Positions 12,601 through 26,735 of a stretch of 64,000 bases of DNA are shown one piece after another (position 1 is the first letter of the stretch; every line of letters begins with the position of its first letter). The notes below the pieces were generated by a model. That model had not been told where the DNA came from. It saw only the letters and a list, made by a program, of their open reading frames with translations, and made no database searches. This stretch comes from Amia ocellicauda (lineage: Eukaryota; Chordata; Actinopteri; Amiiformes; Amiidae), in assembly GCF_036373705.1 (NCBI RefSeq), contig NC_089850.1:20939256-21003255 (forward strand). The letters are read 5' to 3'. Both the position numbers and the translations under genes were made by a program.

Positions 12601-15600
12601 AATTTAATTTAATATATTCAATGTATGAAACTTTGATCTATATATATATATATATATTGTTTCAATATATAAATATACAACTTCAATATTCATTATATAC
12701 ATATATATAATATTGTTATGTATTATATAATACATTTATACACATACACGCATTATAATTTGCATCAGTATGAAATCCCAGACTATAATTATACTGGAAT
12801 TGGTGATCTTGAACATAAACCATCACCCAACATATTTGAAGCTAGCATTATAATTGGACATGTACTCGTTGTGTGGTTGTTTCTATCGGAATGCTAGAAC
12901 CCTTACTGTAACAATCAGCCATTCTGCCTCAGTCGTCTGCGGACTGCTTATATTCAGCCAGCCTCACGTTTCCATGACAACCAATGTACTGTTGAATACT
13001 TTAGTTCCATCATCTATAAGAACCATATGTATGTAGAATTATATAGAATATAATAATAATATATATATATATATATATATGCATGTATATATAAGAAAAT
13101 AAAATGTATATATATATATACACATTCATATATATTAATTATTAACTTCACATTGAAGTTGGGAACATTCTCTACACAAGTATACAAGTGTCTGCTAATT
13201 ACCTTAACTAATAATAATAAATAATACTCCGTTACAGTGCTCTGGGATAGTGCACTTGACAGCATTGCTCAAATAACTTGATGATTTTTGCAGGGAAGAA
13301 GAGCTGAGGTACCTTCAGTTCCTCGAAGATGTGACCACTGACATTCTGCTGAATGGATTCTACTCCAACAAGTAAGAATGCAAAAGGAAAATAAAAAAGG
13401 ATATTCATGCCTTAGGCAGTCGTGACATTGCAGTTACCTTTTCGTAAGGCTTTGACAGTACGGACTTGTTTGATGTCTGCTGTGACAGCTTCCCCGATTG
13501 TGACTGAAAGCAGGTGAGTGTTGTAGGAGTACAGAGGTCTGTTCAGAGCAGCCGCTGTTCAGCTCCTGAAACTGGGGCCATTGCACTGATCAGTAACACT
13601 TGCCTTCTACCTAGGGAACCTGCAGTGAGCTGTGTACAGATTATTTATATTCTTTCTTTTGTTTATCTGACTGTGTCTCCAGATCATTTTCCCATGATTC
13701 CTCTCTTTTCTCTAAGGAAGTTGGAGTCTGTTTTCCAAAGGCACATGACCAGCAGGTGTGACCTCAGTGAGGTTAGTGTGTAAAAGTCGTGATCTTAAAT
13801 TGAACACGTTCACACATTCAGTCACAGACGTTCACGTCACAGTTACTTCAATTATTTCAAGCGATGAAGAATCAAAACAATTCTCTCACTATAAAGTCAT
13901 CTTCTTTTTCACACTTTTCAGCAGTCAGGTCCACATCCTTCTCTCTGAGTGGTGTGTCGTATTGAAACGTCACATGACATCAGAATTATACGCCAGCCTG
14001 TCGTCAGGTCAATTTCACACTGTCGCAGCGCAGTTTCACAGCATCAGTTCTAGGGAGTGTTTATTTCATTTTAATGTGTTAACATTTTAATACAGAGAGA
14101 GATTTCCAAACTCCAAAACTCCCAAAAGTACCACTCAGAGTCCTCAGGTTATTTCTTCAACAGGACCTGAGAGATGCAGAAACACGAAGCAGTTTTCTGT
14201 TCTCTGCAGGCCCTGACCGCTTCTGTCTTGAACGTTGTTTTTGAATGTTGTGGTTTATAGTGCAAGTCAAAAGTATTGTATAGCTTGCATTAATATTAAA
14301 ATGTATGTTTTTTTTATTATTCTAATCTTTTACCACTGGTTTACCATTAACTATTCCTATTTTCTTAATGGCTCCTTTTCGGGAAAACACAACAGCTGCA
14401 TCAAATATATTAGTATATAACTATATGCTATATAGTATGGTATTAAGTGCTGTAGGGGCTGCCGTAACATTAACAGTGTCAAACATACCATAATTGCAAT
14501 CTGTTTTTAAACATAATTCATTTTAAAGCACAGTACTCTGTGTGCTGGTGATATTTATCCACAGTATTCATCAACACACGCTGTCGTATTGACAGAGAGC
14601 CGGCAGGATACATTAAGACTGTTACTGTTTTTGCGTGTCTAGCATCTAGTTTGACATCAAGATGTCCAATACCCTGAAGCAATCACAGGGAGCACTTATG
14701 CATTCTGATTGATCTGTGTGCGGTGCAGGGCTCCTCCGTGCAGCGAGTGTTTGTCTGCTCAGTCACTGTGTCACAGAACCACCTGTTTCTGAGCAGAACG
14801 CATGGTTTGCAAATTTGCTACAAGGGTTTCAATGGCATGTCCTGATGTGGCCATTCACAGGCTTACAGCACCACACAATTCATGTTTAATGTACGATGGC
14901 ACTGGAATGGATTTTGCTGCTCCTGTTCTGTTTGAGGATCCAGCTGGATTAATTACAGCCTGTGCAGCGAACATACAGACATTCAGAGTAACAGAGTAGC
15001 TGTAATGTATTATAGTCATGTATTTAAGTCATTTCAAGGCTCGTGTAACATCTTTTTAGAGTCCTGAGCTGAAAATTGCTATACTGTGTGGCCCAGAAAA
15101 CAGCAAAAAATTATGTATTAATTAATCCATTCAAACTCTTACAAATGTGCAATTAATTATAACAACACATCAGTGCTCTACAATCATTGGAGTCTAATAA
15201 AGATCTACAGTATTGAGTCTTGGGTTGGAAAAAATAAAATGTATATTTAATTACAAGTCAATTCCTTTCAATTATTCATCAAAAGGTGGTATCATTTTGA
15301 GAAAAAACATCCAAAGAATCAAAGGGTTCTCCTCTGTTGTTCTGCATGGGCAAAATCAAAATGTCTGTGTTAGTGATTGATCAGTTTTGGTTTTGTCAAA
15401 TCCTGCAGGCCTATGCTCAATGTACAAGACACACACAACTATAGAGATACGTGTAAACTTTCATACTATCTTTTGCAAAGTCACTGATTCACTGAGTGTT
15501 GCACAATACAGCAATAATCAAAGCCAATTTCAGTTAGTGAGATTTCACCACATGCAAAAACATATTTGCTGATGTGTGTTTGTCTTTTACATTTTGTTTT

Positions 15601-17263
15601 TGTTAGATACATCTTTTTTATTTGATTACCAAGTTTACCCAAGTGAATTATTCATAATAATAATTCTCTCACAAATCAAGGAGCACTGTAAATATTATGG
15701 ATGAAGTTTGGCACTCATAAAATGGTTTGGTTCATTAAGTGTTTTCTTCATGTTTTTTTTTTTTTAAGTACATATTTTTTTCTAGTCTGCACCTGCCCCT
15801 TTAGCCCTTGAGATATTGACAACATGACTAATGAAAAGTCCATTTGCAGGAGATGCATACTTAACAATGAATTGTAGATTTAAAGCAATAAACATAAAAT
15901 TCTGTGTTCCCAGAAAAACAATTTGTACAAGAAAACATCCTATTTATCTAAAGTGGTGTTGCTGAGTGATTTGTGGCCTTTTCAGATAAAGGACTCAGTC
16001 TAAAGAACTTCTGAAAAATATCCCACAATATATATATATATATATACACTCACCTAAAGGATTATTAGGAACACCTGTTCAATTCTCATTAATGCAATTA
16101 TCTAACCAACCAATCACATGGCAGTTGCTTCAATGCATTTAGGGGTGTGGTCCTGGTCAAGACAATCTCCTGAACTCCAAACTGAATGTCTGAATGGGAA
16201 AGAAAGGTGATTTAAGCAATTTTGAGCGTGGCATGGTTGTTGGTGCCAGACGGGCCGGTCTGAGTATTTCACAATCTGCTCAGTTACTGGGATTTTCACA
16301 CACAACCATTTCTAGGGTTTACAAAGAATGGTGTGAAAAGGGAAAAACATCCAGTATGCGGCAGTCCTGTGGGCGAAAATGCCTTGTTGATGCTAGAGGT
16401 CAGAGGAGAATGGGCCGACTGATTCAAGCTGACAGAAGAGCAACTTTGACTGAAATAACCACTCGTTACAACCGAGGTATGCAGCAAAGCATTTGTGAAG
16501 CCACAACACGTACAACCTTGAGGCGGATGGGCTACAACAGCAGAAGACCCCACCGGGTACCACTCATCTCCACTACAAATAGGAAAAAGAGGCTACAATT
16601 TGCACAAGCTCACCAAAATTGGACAGTTGAAGACTGGAAAAATGTTGCCTGGTCTGATGAGTCTCGATTTCTGTTGAGACATTCAGATGGTAGAGTCAGA
16701 ATTTGGCTTAAACAGAATGAGAACATGGATCCATCATGCCTTGTTACCACTGTGCAGGCTGGTGGTGGTGGTGTAATGGTGTGGGGGATGTTTTCTTGGC
16801 ACACTTTAGGCCCCTTAGTGCCAATTGGGCATCGTTTAAATGCCACGGCCTACCTGAGCATTGTTTCTGACCATGTCCATCCCTTTATGACCACCATGTA
16901 CCCATCCTCTGATGGCTATTCCCAGCAGGATAATGCACCATGTCACAAAGGTCGAATCATTTCAAATTGGTTTCTTGAACATGACAATGAGTTCACTGTA
17001 CTAAACTGGCCCCCACAGTCACCAGATCTCAACCCAATAGAGCATCTTTGGGATGTGGTGGAACGGGAGCTTCGTGCCCTGGATGTGCATCCCACAAATC
17101 TCCATCAACTGCAAGATGCTATCCTATCAATATGGGCCAACATTTCTAAAGAATGCTTTCAGCACCTTGTTGAATCAATGCCACGTAGAATTAAGGCAGT
17201 TCTGAAGGCGAAAGGGGGTCAAACACAGTATTAGTATGGTGTTCCTAATAATCCTTTAGGTGA

Positions 17264-17301
<38 letters not shown>

Positions 17302-20300
17302 CTTACCGATATAAGTACAATACACTGCTTACTCCAGTTTTCGTAAATGTGTTTATGAAAGGGATCACCTAACGTATTTTTTGCTTGTACTTTGAGTGAT
17401 AAGTTGTCAACTTTGATCACAGGGTATATAACTGAAAGAACCGAGTGAAGCAGCCAGTCCACCCCTTTACACCAGATCAGAAATTGCATATACATTATTT
17501 TTATTTTTAAGCAATAGGAAAATCAGCATTGAATAACAAAACAGATTATCAGTGGAGACAAGCATGTTCCACTATGCTGACTGCTGGGTTTGATTCCCAA
17601 GAGTGACACTGCTGTTGTGCCCTGAAGCAACTGCTCTAGTAAAATAATGAGGATAATATTAAAAAAAAAAAAAGTTTTGGATCCACAGTGTTTCCAGCTC
17701 TGGTTTTTGAGGAACCCTGTGTTCTCTGGTTTTCAGTCCAGCTAAACTCTGTATTGAGCCCTTAAATCGTTAATTGAGCTATTTTCCTAATTAGCTTAAT
17801 TGGCGTCATGTTGTTGCCAAGACACTGAGTGAATAAAATTCCATTCAGTCAGTAAATTAAGTGTTGTTCTTTCAAACCTAACTGAGCAATTATCATTTAA
17901 TAGTGCACAGATATGGGTGGTAATTAAATAGTAACAACTGCTTTTAATTCTGTACAGACTGGGTTTGCCTATTTCCAGACTCCCTGTCCCCAAGACCACT
18001 CACCTCAATGAGGGGGAACCCAGCGCTGGGCACAGGGTTAATGCAGTTTTCTAATGGAGAGTTATCTCATTAAATGCTTGATGATTTGTAGTCTTACCAA
18101 GCAAGTAGTTCAACTTAAGAGTGACTAGCCCAATTGATCAAGAGCTCAGTTGAAGGAGTATCTGAAGACATTGGGGGACCTCAGGAGCAGGACTGGGAAG
18201 GAATTCACTTTTTAAAATTAATGAATTATGTGAATTGACTGACTGACACACTGACTGAGTCTTTTTCACTCAAGTTAATAGTACTTGGGTAATGAATCTC
18301 TTGTAAAGGACATGTATGGTACATAATTTCCACGTATGATCTAGAACAGATAATGGAATGGGGAAAAGGCTCTTGAAACCTGCCCTAACAGAGGACAAGC
18401 TCCCAGCTGTCCCTGTGTGACTTCTCTGTGGGCTACACTAATACTGTAGTTCTGGGGCCAGTTGCACAAAAGGTCTTAAATGCTTTTAAGACAATTTTTT
18501 AGGTCTTAGACTTACATTTAAGCCCAAAATAAATAGGCCTGTTGCACAAAAAAAATTAAAATCAGTTTGGTCTTAAATTGAAGTCATTTTTTAAGCCTAC
18601 CCTACACCAGGCTTAAATGGGGAAAATGTGTCTCTTGTTATAGAAACTGACATGAAACCAACATGGCAGCACATATGCCAGGTAATGTAGATTTTTTTAT
18701 ATGAAAGGGCATTCATACAAAGTAATGGAAGTTTAACTAATAATAGTTGCAACTAATTTGACACTGAAATGTTTAATTTAATGAATAAAAACTGTATTAA
18801 TACTTTAGGTGAACTATTACAAATCTATTATCTAGTATCTATTATAAAGAATGACAACTGTATTTACAACCAACAACTCTTAATAAATTACAATAATAAT
18901 TTTCTCCTTCCCCATTTAACTCGAATCTTGCCATTTATAACTAACATTTTGATTTCTAGATCAAGTTTTTCCCTCTACAACTAAAGATTTCCCTTCTGTA
19001 GTTCCAACAATCCAACGTAAAGGTCCTCTCTTTGAACCTAGTTTTTATGTTTTTAGTTTGAATGGGGCAGACATCTTCAGAATCGTATTATTAGTATTAT
19101 TAAATATGTAAATGTCCTGTTGTTATGTAGTCGGTGAAACAGCTGTGAAATAAGCAATATATATCAATAATTGTAACTATACAAATAGACATACGTTAAA
19201 ATGAGTATTTGTATTAAACACCACTCCCAAACAATATGCATATTATGTGATGCATTTATATAATTTTAATACAACAAGTTTTTCAACTATTATATCAGAT
19301 GATGCTCAGTGAGGTTTGCACAAGCTGTCCGGTAACTAGAGGGTTAGAAATGTACTGAACAAAAGCAGGACGTGTCCCCCCTCAGCGGCTTATTAAACGT
19401 ATTGAGTGTCAGTGAGTTGTATGTGTAAAAATCACTCGTTGAACTCGTAAAAATGTAGTATACACTTATTTGATTGTACTGTATTTAAACATAAAGAAGT
19501 GCTTTTAAAAACTAAGCCATTTTGTTTTTTTCATTCTTCACAAGAATAATAAGTGCAGACTTTGCTGCTTTGCAACATCAGGTGAGCCAGGGCTGACGTC
19601 AGACCCGCGGGGTGGTGTTGTGCAGCGTCTATCGTCAGGTCTTACGTAAGTCAAATTTCACAGGACTTAGACTAAGGCTAAGACTTAAAATAAGACCTTT
19701 TTAGTGCAAGCGGCCCCTACTGTTTTGCTATAGCACAGGATGTTGTGCCCAAGTCAATATATTATAATCTGCAAACCCAAACCAACCAATGAACATTAAA
19801 TGAACACAACTCAATCCTAACAAACCCTCAGAGACTGATACACCAAAGTTATATTCATAAGTTAATTTGGGATTCTGAGTTTTTACCTTTCACCTCAATT
19901 TACTGCTAAAGTAAACCAGTGACAGGTTTAACACGTGCTACAGTGTAAATCGTAATGGGTGCTGAAGAGAGCACACAATACTGCAATACTTTTTCAGTAC
20001 TGTTGCTGATGATCTTGCACGTTATTTATGTAAAGGAATTCTGGTCCTCTTGGTATAATTCAGTGCTTCATATCTGTCTAAATTGAAAGCCATGTATTGT
20101 CTCCTTAAATCTTAGCCTCAATTGTGGCATCCTGACTTATCCAGTCAGAGCGTGGCTGACCGTGATTGGTGTTCTCTATTAATAGAAATTCTTAGTTTTT
20201 CTTCGCACTGGAACGATACTGAATAAAGTCCCCCGTGGTGTTGCTTGACAGTTTAAAAAAGCAGTTTTCGAGACTAAAACCATTATATAGGATTCATAAT

Positions 20301-23300
20301 AATCATCAAGAAGTTTAGTGCAGGAAAGTGTTTGAGTACCTTAGGAGTCTGACTCATTGCTGAAACTTTAGTCTCAGATGCTCTTCACGTCAGTTTAGTT
20401 ACAAGAGCCAGATTTTCATACAGAGCTGAGTGTACCGGGGTACTGGGCACTGAGTTACCCCAGCTCCCAATTGGCAGGCTACTATGTCACCCCCTCCAGA
20501 ATCAACTTTTCTGAGATGGTGTCCTGTCACTGGCCTGACCCGGCCCAGCCCTGCTTAGCTCCTGAGACCAGAAAAGATGTGCAGGCTGTTCCCTCAACAG
20601 TAGCGGAGATGGGCTGGTACCTGCCGTCCACTCACCTGCGCTCACCTGTGATCTTCCCCACACTGTCCCCTTGTCGGAGGCAGGGATTGATGCTGTGAGG
20701 CTCCTCCCAGCGCCTGTGTGCCGTGTGGTGACGGCTCTTCAGCCCTGACGTAGGGTTCTGGTTCAAAAGGAAGATGCTGCAGAAGCCCCAGGGAGGCAAT
20801 TCTGAACATCACAGAAAAAGCAACTAATTAGTCAGTGGGGTATAATTACACCGTTTCGGTCCCTGTCTCCACTGGGACTCCATTCCTGCACTTCTGAATG
20901 TGAGATGTGTGTGTCTCTGGAGTCTTACACCCACCGTTTCCCACATGCGTCATGCTGAGGTCTTGAGTTGTGTACCAACACACTGTGGCTGCTCAACACA
21001 CTGAGCCCCAGTGCAGCTCATTTTAGTGCTCACCCTTGCAAAAGCCCCATGTCTACCAACTGGGATGCACTATGTTAAGTATTGCTCAGTGTAGAAAGTC
21101 CGTTTTTTGCAATGAGGCAGCTCTGATCCTCAAGGCCCTGTGAGGGAATTCACTTACGAGAACCCTACCCTCCTTCAGATATTACTGTGCAACACAACCG
21201 TTTTAAGATAATGCCTGAAAACAGTTTGGCTGTAAAACTTAAGATTTAACATGACATTTTTAAAATATTACAATGTACTTAAAAGATACCTTTGGTTCTT
21301 TGATATCCTTAGTTGGATATCTCCACATTATTTAAATAATTCACTTTAAGGTATCTATCACAATTTAAAGATGTTTCTAATACCAGTTTGTCTTGCCATT
21401 TGGGAACATGTAAGATGGGAGAGCCTGCTGTTTAGCACACAAACCTTAATGTCTGAAACATTCTTTGTTCAATTTTGTAGCCCAATATAACTTTTTTCAT
21501 CAGACTAGTAGGAATCCTAACTCACCGACAGCAAGATACAGCTGAAATATTACTGCAAAATGTAAACCATTTAACTTCTGTAGAAGAGTATGCATATATT
21601 TTTACCTCACCATATATTTTCAACCAATAGAATAAATCTATGGATTACAGACTTACAAATTATAAATATTTACATTCAGTATATTTTAAGGGTCATATTC
21701 TGGCATATGAAAAACATTTGGATCTTCCATATATTAAAAATATACACTTGTTCCATATGTGACAATATGACAAAAAAACACTTAACATGTAACACTGAAT
21801 GCCACCTCACAGGCAACATGACCTTAGGGAAGAACCTAAAACAGAAGACTGTGAGACGGCAGCTACTGCCTTGCTGTAAACACCGCAGTCACACCGAAAT
21901 CATTCACAGTACAGTACCTGCTTCTGTTCAGTTTCAGCTGTCTTGATGCAGATTCATTTTTTATAGCTTGTCTGTTTGCTTATCTAAGGATTCCTATGGG
22001 TGCTTAAAGTCAGGGTAATAATTCTCTTAGCCCTTTAATTCACCTGAGCATCTATTCCTTATTTTAAGAGGCAAGTATGTGTGGTTCGTTCTTTCTCATT
22101 CATTCCCTGAGCTAAAATATGCATGGTGTTGCATAATTGAGTTTTCATTTTTCTCCTGTGAGTGAACTTATTTAAAGTGCAACAGAAAATGTCACATTAA
22201 TCAGCCAGTTATTTTATGCATGCATGTATGGTTATTTATTTACTTATTTATTTGTATAGTAATTAATTTGATCTCAAAGCTAAGATCTATATATGTATAT
22301 GTACAGTGCCGATCAGAAGTATTCACCCCTCTTGGGCCTTTTCACATTTTTACTCATTCAGATTGAATTTCTTTCCCTTTGATTTAAACAACCTACTCCA
22401 CCATTTCCATGTGGGACAAATGGGGGTAAAAAAACAAATCAATGAAAAATTAAAACCTGAAAAGTTTTCATTAAATATGTATTCACCCTCTTTGCTATGA
22501 CAATCCTAAAGAAGTTCGGGCGAAACTAATTGCCTTCAGAACTCACACAAATAGCTGAATGGAGTCCATCTGTGTACAATAAAGTGGTTCACATGATTTC
22601 AGATTAAACGCACCTGTAAAGTCCCACTGTTGGGTAGTACTTTCCCAACAACTCCAGGATAAAGTGGAAAGGGGTATAAAAAGATTTAAAAGGCATTGAA
22701 TATCAGTCAAGGGCATTGGTTGGAGAAGCCATTCCTCGTGTGGCCCAATCAAACCCTAGACTAGAACCCGATTGAGAATCTGTAGTAAGACTTGAAGATT
22801 ACTGTCCAGCAATCCTATCCAACTTGACAGAACTTGAACAGTTTTGCCAAGAAGAATGGGTGAATTTTGCACAATCCAGATGTGCAGACCTGTTAGAGAC
22901 TTACCCCCAAAAGACTGTAATTGCTGCCAAAGGTGGTTCCACAAGTATTGACCCAGGTGGACAAATACTTATTTTTTCAATACAAATTCTCTTGCCTCTT
23001 CAAAGTGTTGAGTAGGTTGTGTATAGGTAAAATACAACCATTTAAATGCATCAAAATTTCAAGTTATAACACAACAAAATGGGAAAAAGTCCAAGGGGGT
23101 TGAATACTACTTATAGGCACTGTATATAGTATATGTGTGTGTTCTGCCCTCGTGGTCGCAGTGTCCTGTACTGAAAGCGTTAAAGTCTTTCTCAAGGTTG
23201 TATCCCTGCCTTCCCCACAGTTCAGAAACCCCAGTGAGTCTGACGGTGTGTTTAGACTTGCTAATCACTCGCTGCCCAGAGTCTTCCTGACCTATTGCAG

Positions 23301-26300
23301 GGAGCTCAGCCATAGGATGAAGAGGCCTTGCATTTTGATTGAACGTCTCTCACACATGGGTGATTTATAGTGTTCCTCTCTGTTATTCTTTGATTATCTA
23401 GGAAGTACAGATTGACTTCCACTCATCAGAACTACATTATCTATCATTCATCACTTTTTGTTAATCACAGTGACTTGGCTTATTTTTCTAACTAATACAT
23501 TTGACCTGTCAAGTTCTTTGATCTTATTTAAAGAAACACACACAAGCAGCTTAGCATTTCCGTTGCCTGCAGCATGTTGCCGTTTTCAGTTTTCCACAAG
23601 TGTGCTGCTTTGTATAATTGGTGCGTTTCTTATTCCAAGGACACAAACTCAAGATTAAGCTCCTGCATCCATTATCGTGCACTGTAATATGGAGAAGTGC
23701 GAGATGAATGGTGATGAATAGATGCAAGAATCTCTGTATATAAGCAGAGATTGTAGCCTGTTTCCCGGGCACTTCAGTCTGCCCATTCTCTAAACGTCAT
23801 TTCAAACAAAGGTGCCAATCTAGCCAAACAAAATGTAAGCATGGAAAATAACTTTGTTTTTCTGCCCTAACACCATATCAAAAAACATATTGTTAGAAAA
23901 AGGTGACTCTTCCTCTGCGGCAGAAAGCTTTATAATCACCTGTTCTTTCTTATATGCAGCCATTTGCATTATAGTGACCTCAGAAGCCACAATGGTTGTC
24001 AAATGAGTTGATGGGTGCTTTGTGCCTCTGCTGTACATTTTCTTCTTAAATGTGTGTTGGCTGTGCTGTGGGTGCTGACTATATATCTGAGCTATATATT
24101 TTACTGAAATGCTTTTATCAAGGGTGTGAAGCCACCTTCTTCAAGAGGGCCACATAAAGGGCTGAGGGCTGCCTGACACGGACTGATTTAGCATTTGCTT
24201 TGGAGTAATATGAAAGTGAACGGCACTGCCGCGTGAACCAGATTTGACTGTTTCCAGGCTGAAGTTCTGCGTTGCCACGTAGAAGCAATTACTCCTGACT
24301 TTCTGCGTTTTTGTATTTTATTTCTTTATTTGCTTTTGTTAGGCAATCACTTTTTCCCCACGTGATCTGCGTTCAAGAAATAAATGAAAAAAATATACTT
24401 ATGAACTGCTGTGCAAAGGTTATAGTAAGGGATGGAGGTGGGGGGGTTAAGAAACTGTACAATACAACACAACACAGGGGTTGAGAAAAGAGCTCCTGTT
24501 GGCTGGCATGTAAATGATCCAGTCCCGCAATCCCCAGTCTGGAATGGTCCTTTATTTCCTCCGATTGAGAACAGACCTGCTGCGGTTTCTCGGACCCCCT
24601 GGTGCTTCAGAGTGCAGTGGAGAGTCAGACTGCTCTCCAGGCTCCAGTACAGCAGCACCGCAATTTGCAGTTCAAGAGGCACTAAAGTGAAAGCATTTTA
24701 AATATTCATTTGTTTCAACTTGTGGTGGAAATTGCCAGTGCAAATGAGTGGTGATTTATTTATTTATTAAAAAAATATATACCAACAGACTCTAAAAATA
24801 GCCAGGCAAGCTGAGGGCTGGAGGACAGTGAAGCATGATGATACTGAACATCTAAGACCATCCATTTGGAAAACCGTGAGGCCTTCATTTTATTTAAACA
24901 GCCACATATTATTTTGCTGTGAAGCGGGTCGAGGCAGGTGGGTAGCGGGCAGTCAGATAGAAGAGAGCTTATCGCTGTGGGTCAGGTTGAGGCTGCTGTC
25001 AGCACCACATGACCTTGTCTGGAGCTTGCTTTCCTGCAGTGCACTCTGTGCCCATTCACTGCTTACAATGTGTTCTCCTTATTGCCAGGATATGCTCAGA
25101 AATGAACTGGTACTTTCCGAGTAAGAACCACACTTCTAGAAGGCCTAAACACAGAAAACCTGAAAAGCAGGAAGAGTGCGAACAAATTTGGGCATAATAA
25201 TAATAAATAATTAAAACTAATAAGTAATAATAAGGAATAACATCATCATTCTCTAACTAGGGAGATGAGTGTGCTGTCTGTGCCTCAGTGTGCACATGCT
25301 TCAAGTGACGGGATGGGTGGGTTTGTACAAAATAAATAAATAAACAAACTTCCATAGCGTGTTCTGAAACCTTGCTGTAATGGAATCTGTCTATGAAAAT
25401 CACGACGATAATTAAAATGTAATAAAAGCAAAACTTTAAATAAGCATTTCATTCAAAACAAGCAGCAGTGTGAGAGAACTGCAGTTATTATTCTTTATCG
25501 ATATATATTTATACACTGCCCATGTTAAAATTCATTAAGATACGAAAGTAAGAATTATGCAACCTGGTAACTAAGGACAAGCAGTCTGTCCTGGCAGGTG
25601 TACAGGTGTGCAGAACCTCAAAGTAAACTGAATGGATTGACCATTCAGCTCTGAATCGCTGTCACACGCCACCGCTAACTGGCAAATCATGCTCCTGTGC
25701 AGGAAGAGAAGACCATTTTTCAGCAAAGGCCAGCATTAACTACATACAGAAATGCCTGCCTATTGGCCTGCCTGCATACAGACACACTTCTAAAGTTGTT
25801 CTCACTCCCTTAATTTGAACAGTTATTGAAAATTGTTTATTAAACTACTTGTTTTATCAATATGTTCTCAGTTCGGAGAGAGAAACTGCAGAGTCCAGCT
25901 GATTGAATGAGTGGAGACGGGCTCTTGAAAGCCCAGTGTGGTGTTTAACAGCTCTATAATAAATCAAACAAGTAGAGAGTTTTAGCCTTTAGCAAGACAA
26001 TACTATACAACAGAAACACCACAACAAATAAAAATAAAAACTGTTTTTAATCCTACAGCAGTTCTGCTAGTGCAACACAAGTCCAGGTACAACATGTTCA
26101 AAGATTATTATTCCTTTTCTATAAATAGTGATATAGATGAGACAATCCAATTACCTAAAGTGTTTCGGAGAACTCCCTGGTGATTATAGCAGGAAACCTC
26201 AGGTTCAGAACAGCCCTCAGGCCAAAGCCTCCCCCAGGAAGCTGTTGAGCTCTTTTCTTGGTACGACTCCATTTCTACCTTCTTCCAGAGCCTCCTCCTC

Positions 26301-26659
26301 CAGGAACCGGACAGAGATGGAGACCTCTCTGGTCCCAGGAGTGGCCAGATGTCCACATACCTCCTGTTCAATGTACCTTCAAAGCGGCGCTAATGCCACC
26401 ACCTCTGCACAGGCATCTTGCGTGCATCTCCAGGGACGCCTCTCCTGCCAGACACTTCTCATTTGTTAGAATACATCAGAACTGTGGAAACCCGAATCTG
26501 AACTTGCCAACATGTTCCCCCCCAGAAAAAAAAACATTAAACTATCCAAGCAAGAGAAGACTGTTAGATCTGAATGCAGTTTCAGACTTTTCCCATCAAT
26601 GATTTGCAATTTTATTAACTATAAAATAATGTTGTTTCCATTCAGAAGAGGTCTTCATG

Positions 26660-26735
<76 letters not shown>

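Noticed and set aside
13014..13265. Tyr/Ile-rich open frame before a spata7 exon
   Set aside because: It is a translation of AT microsatellite sequence.
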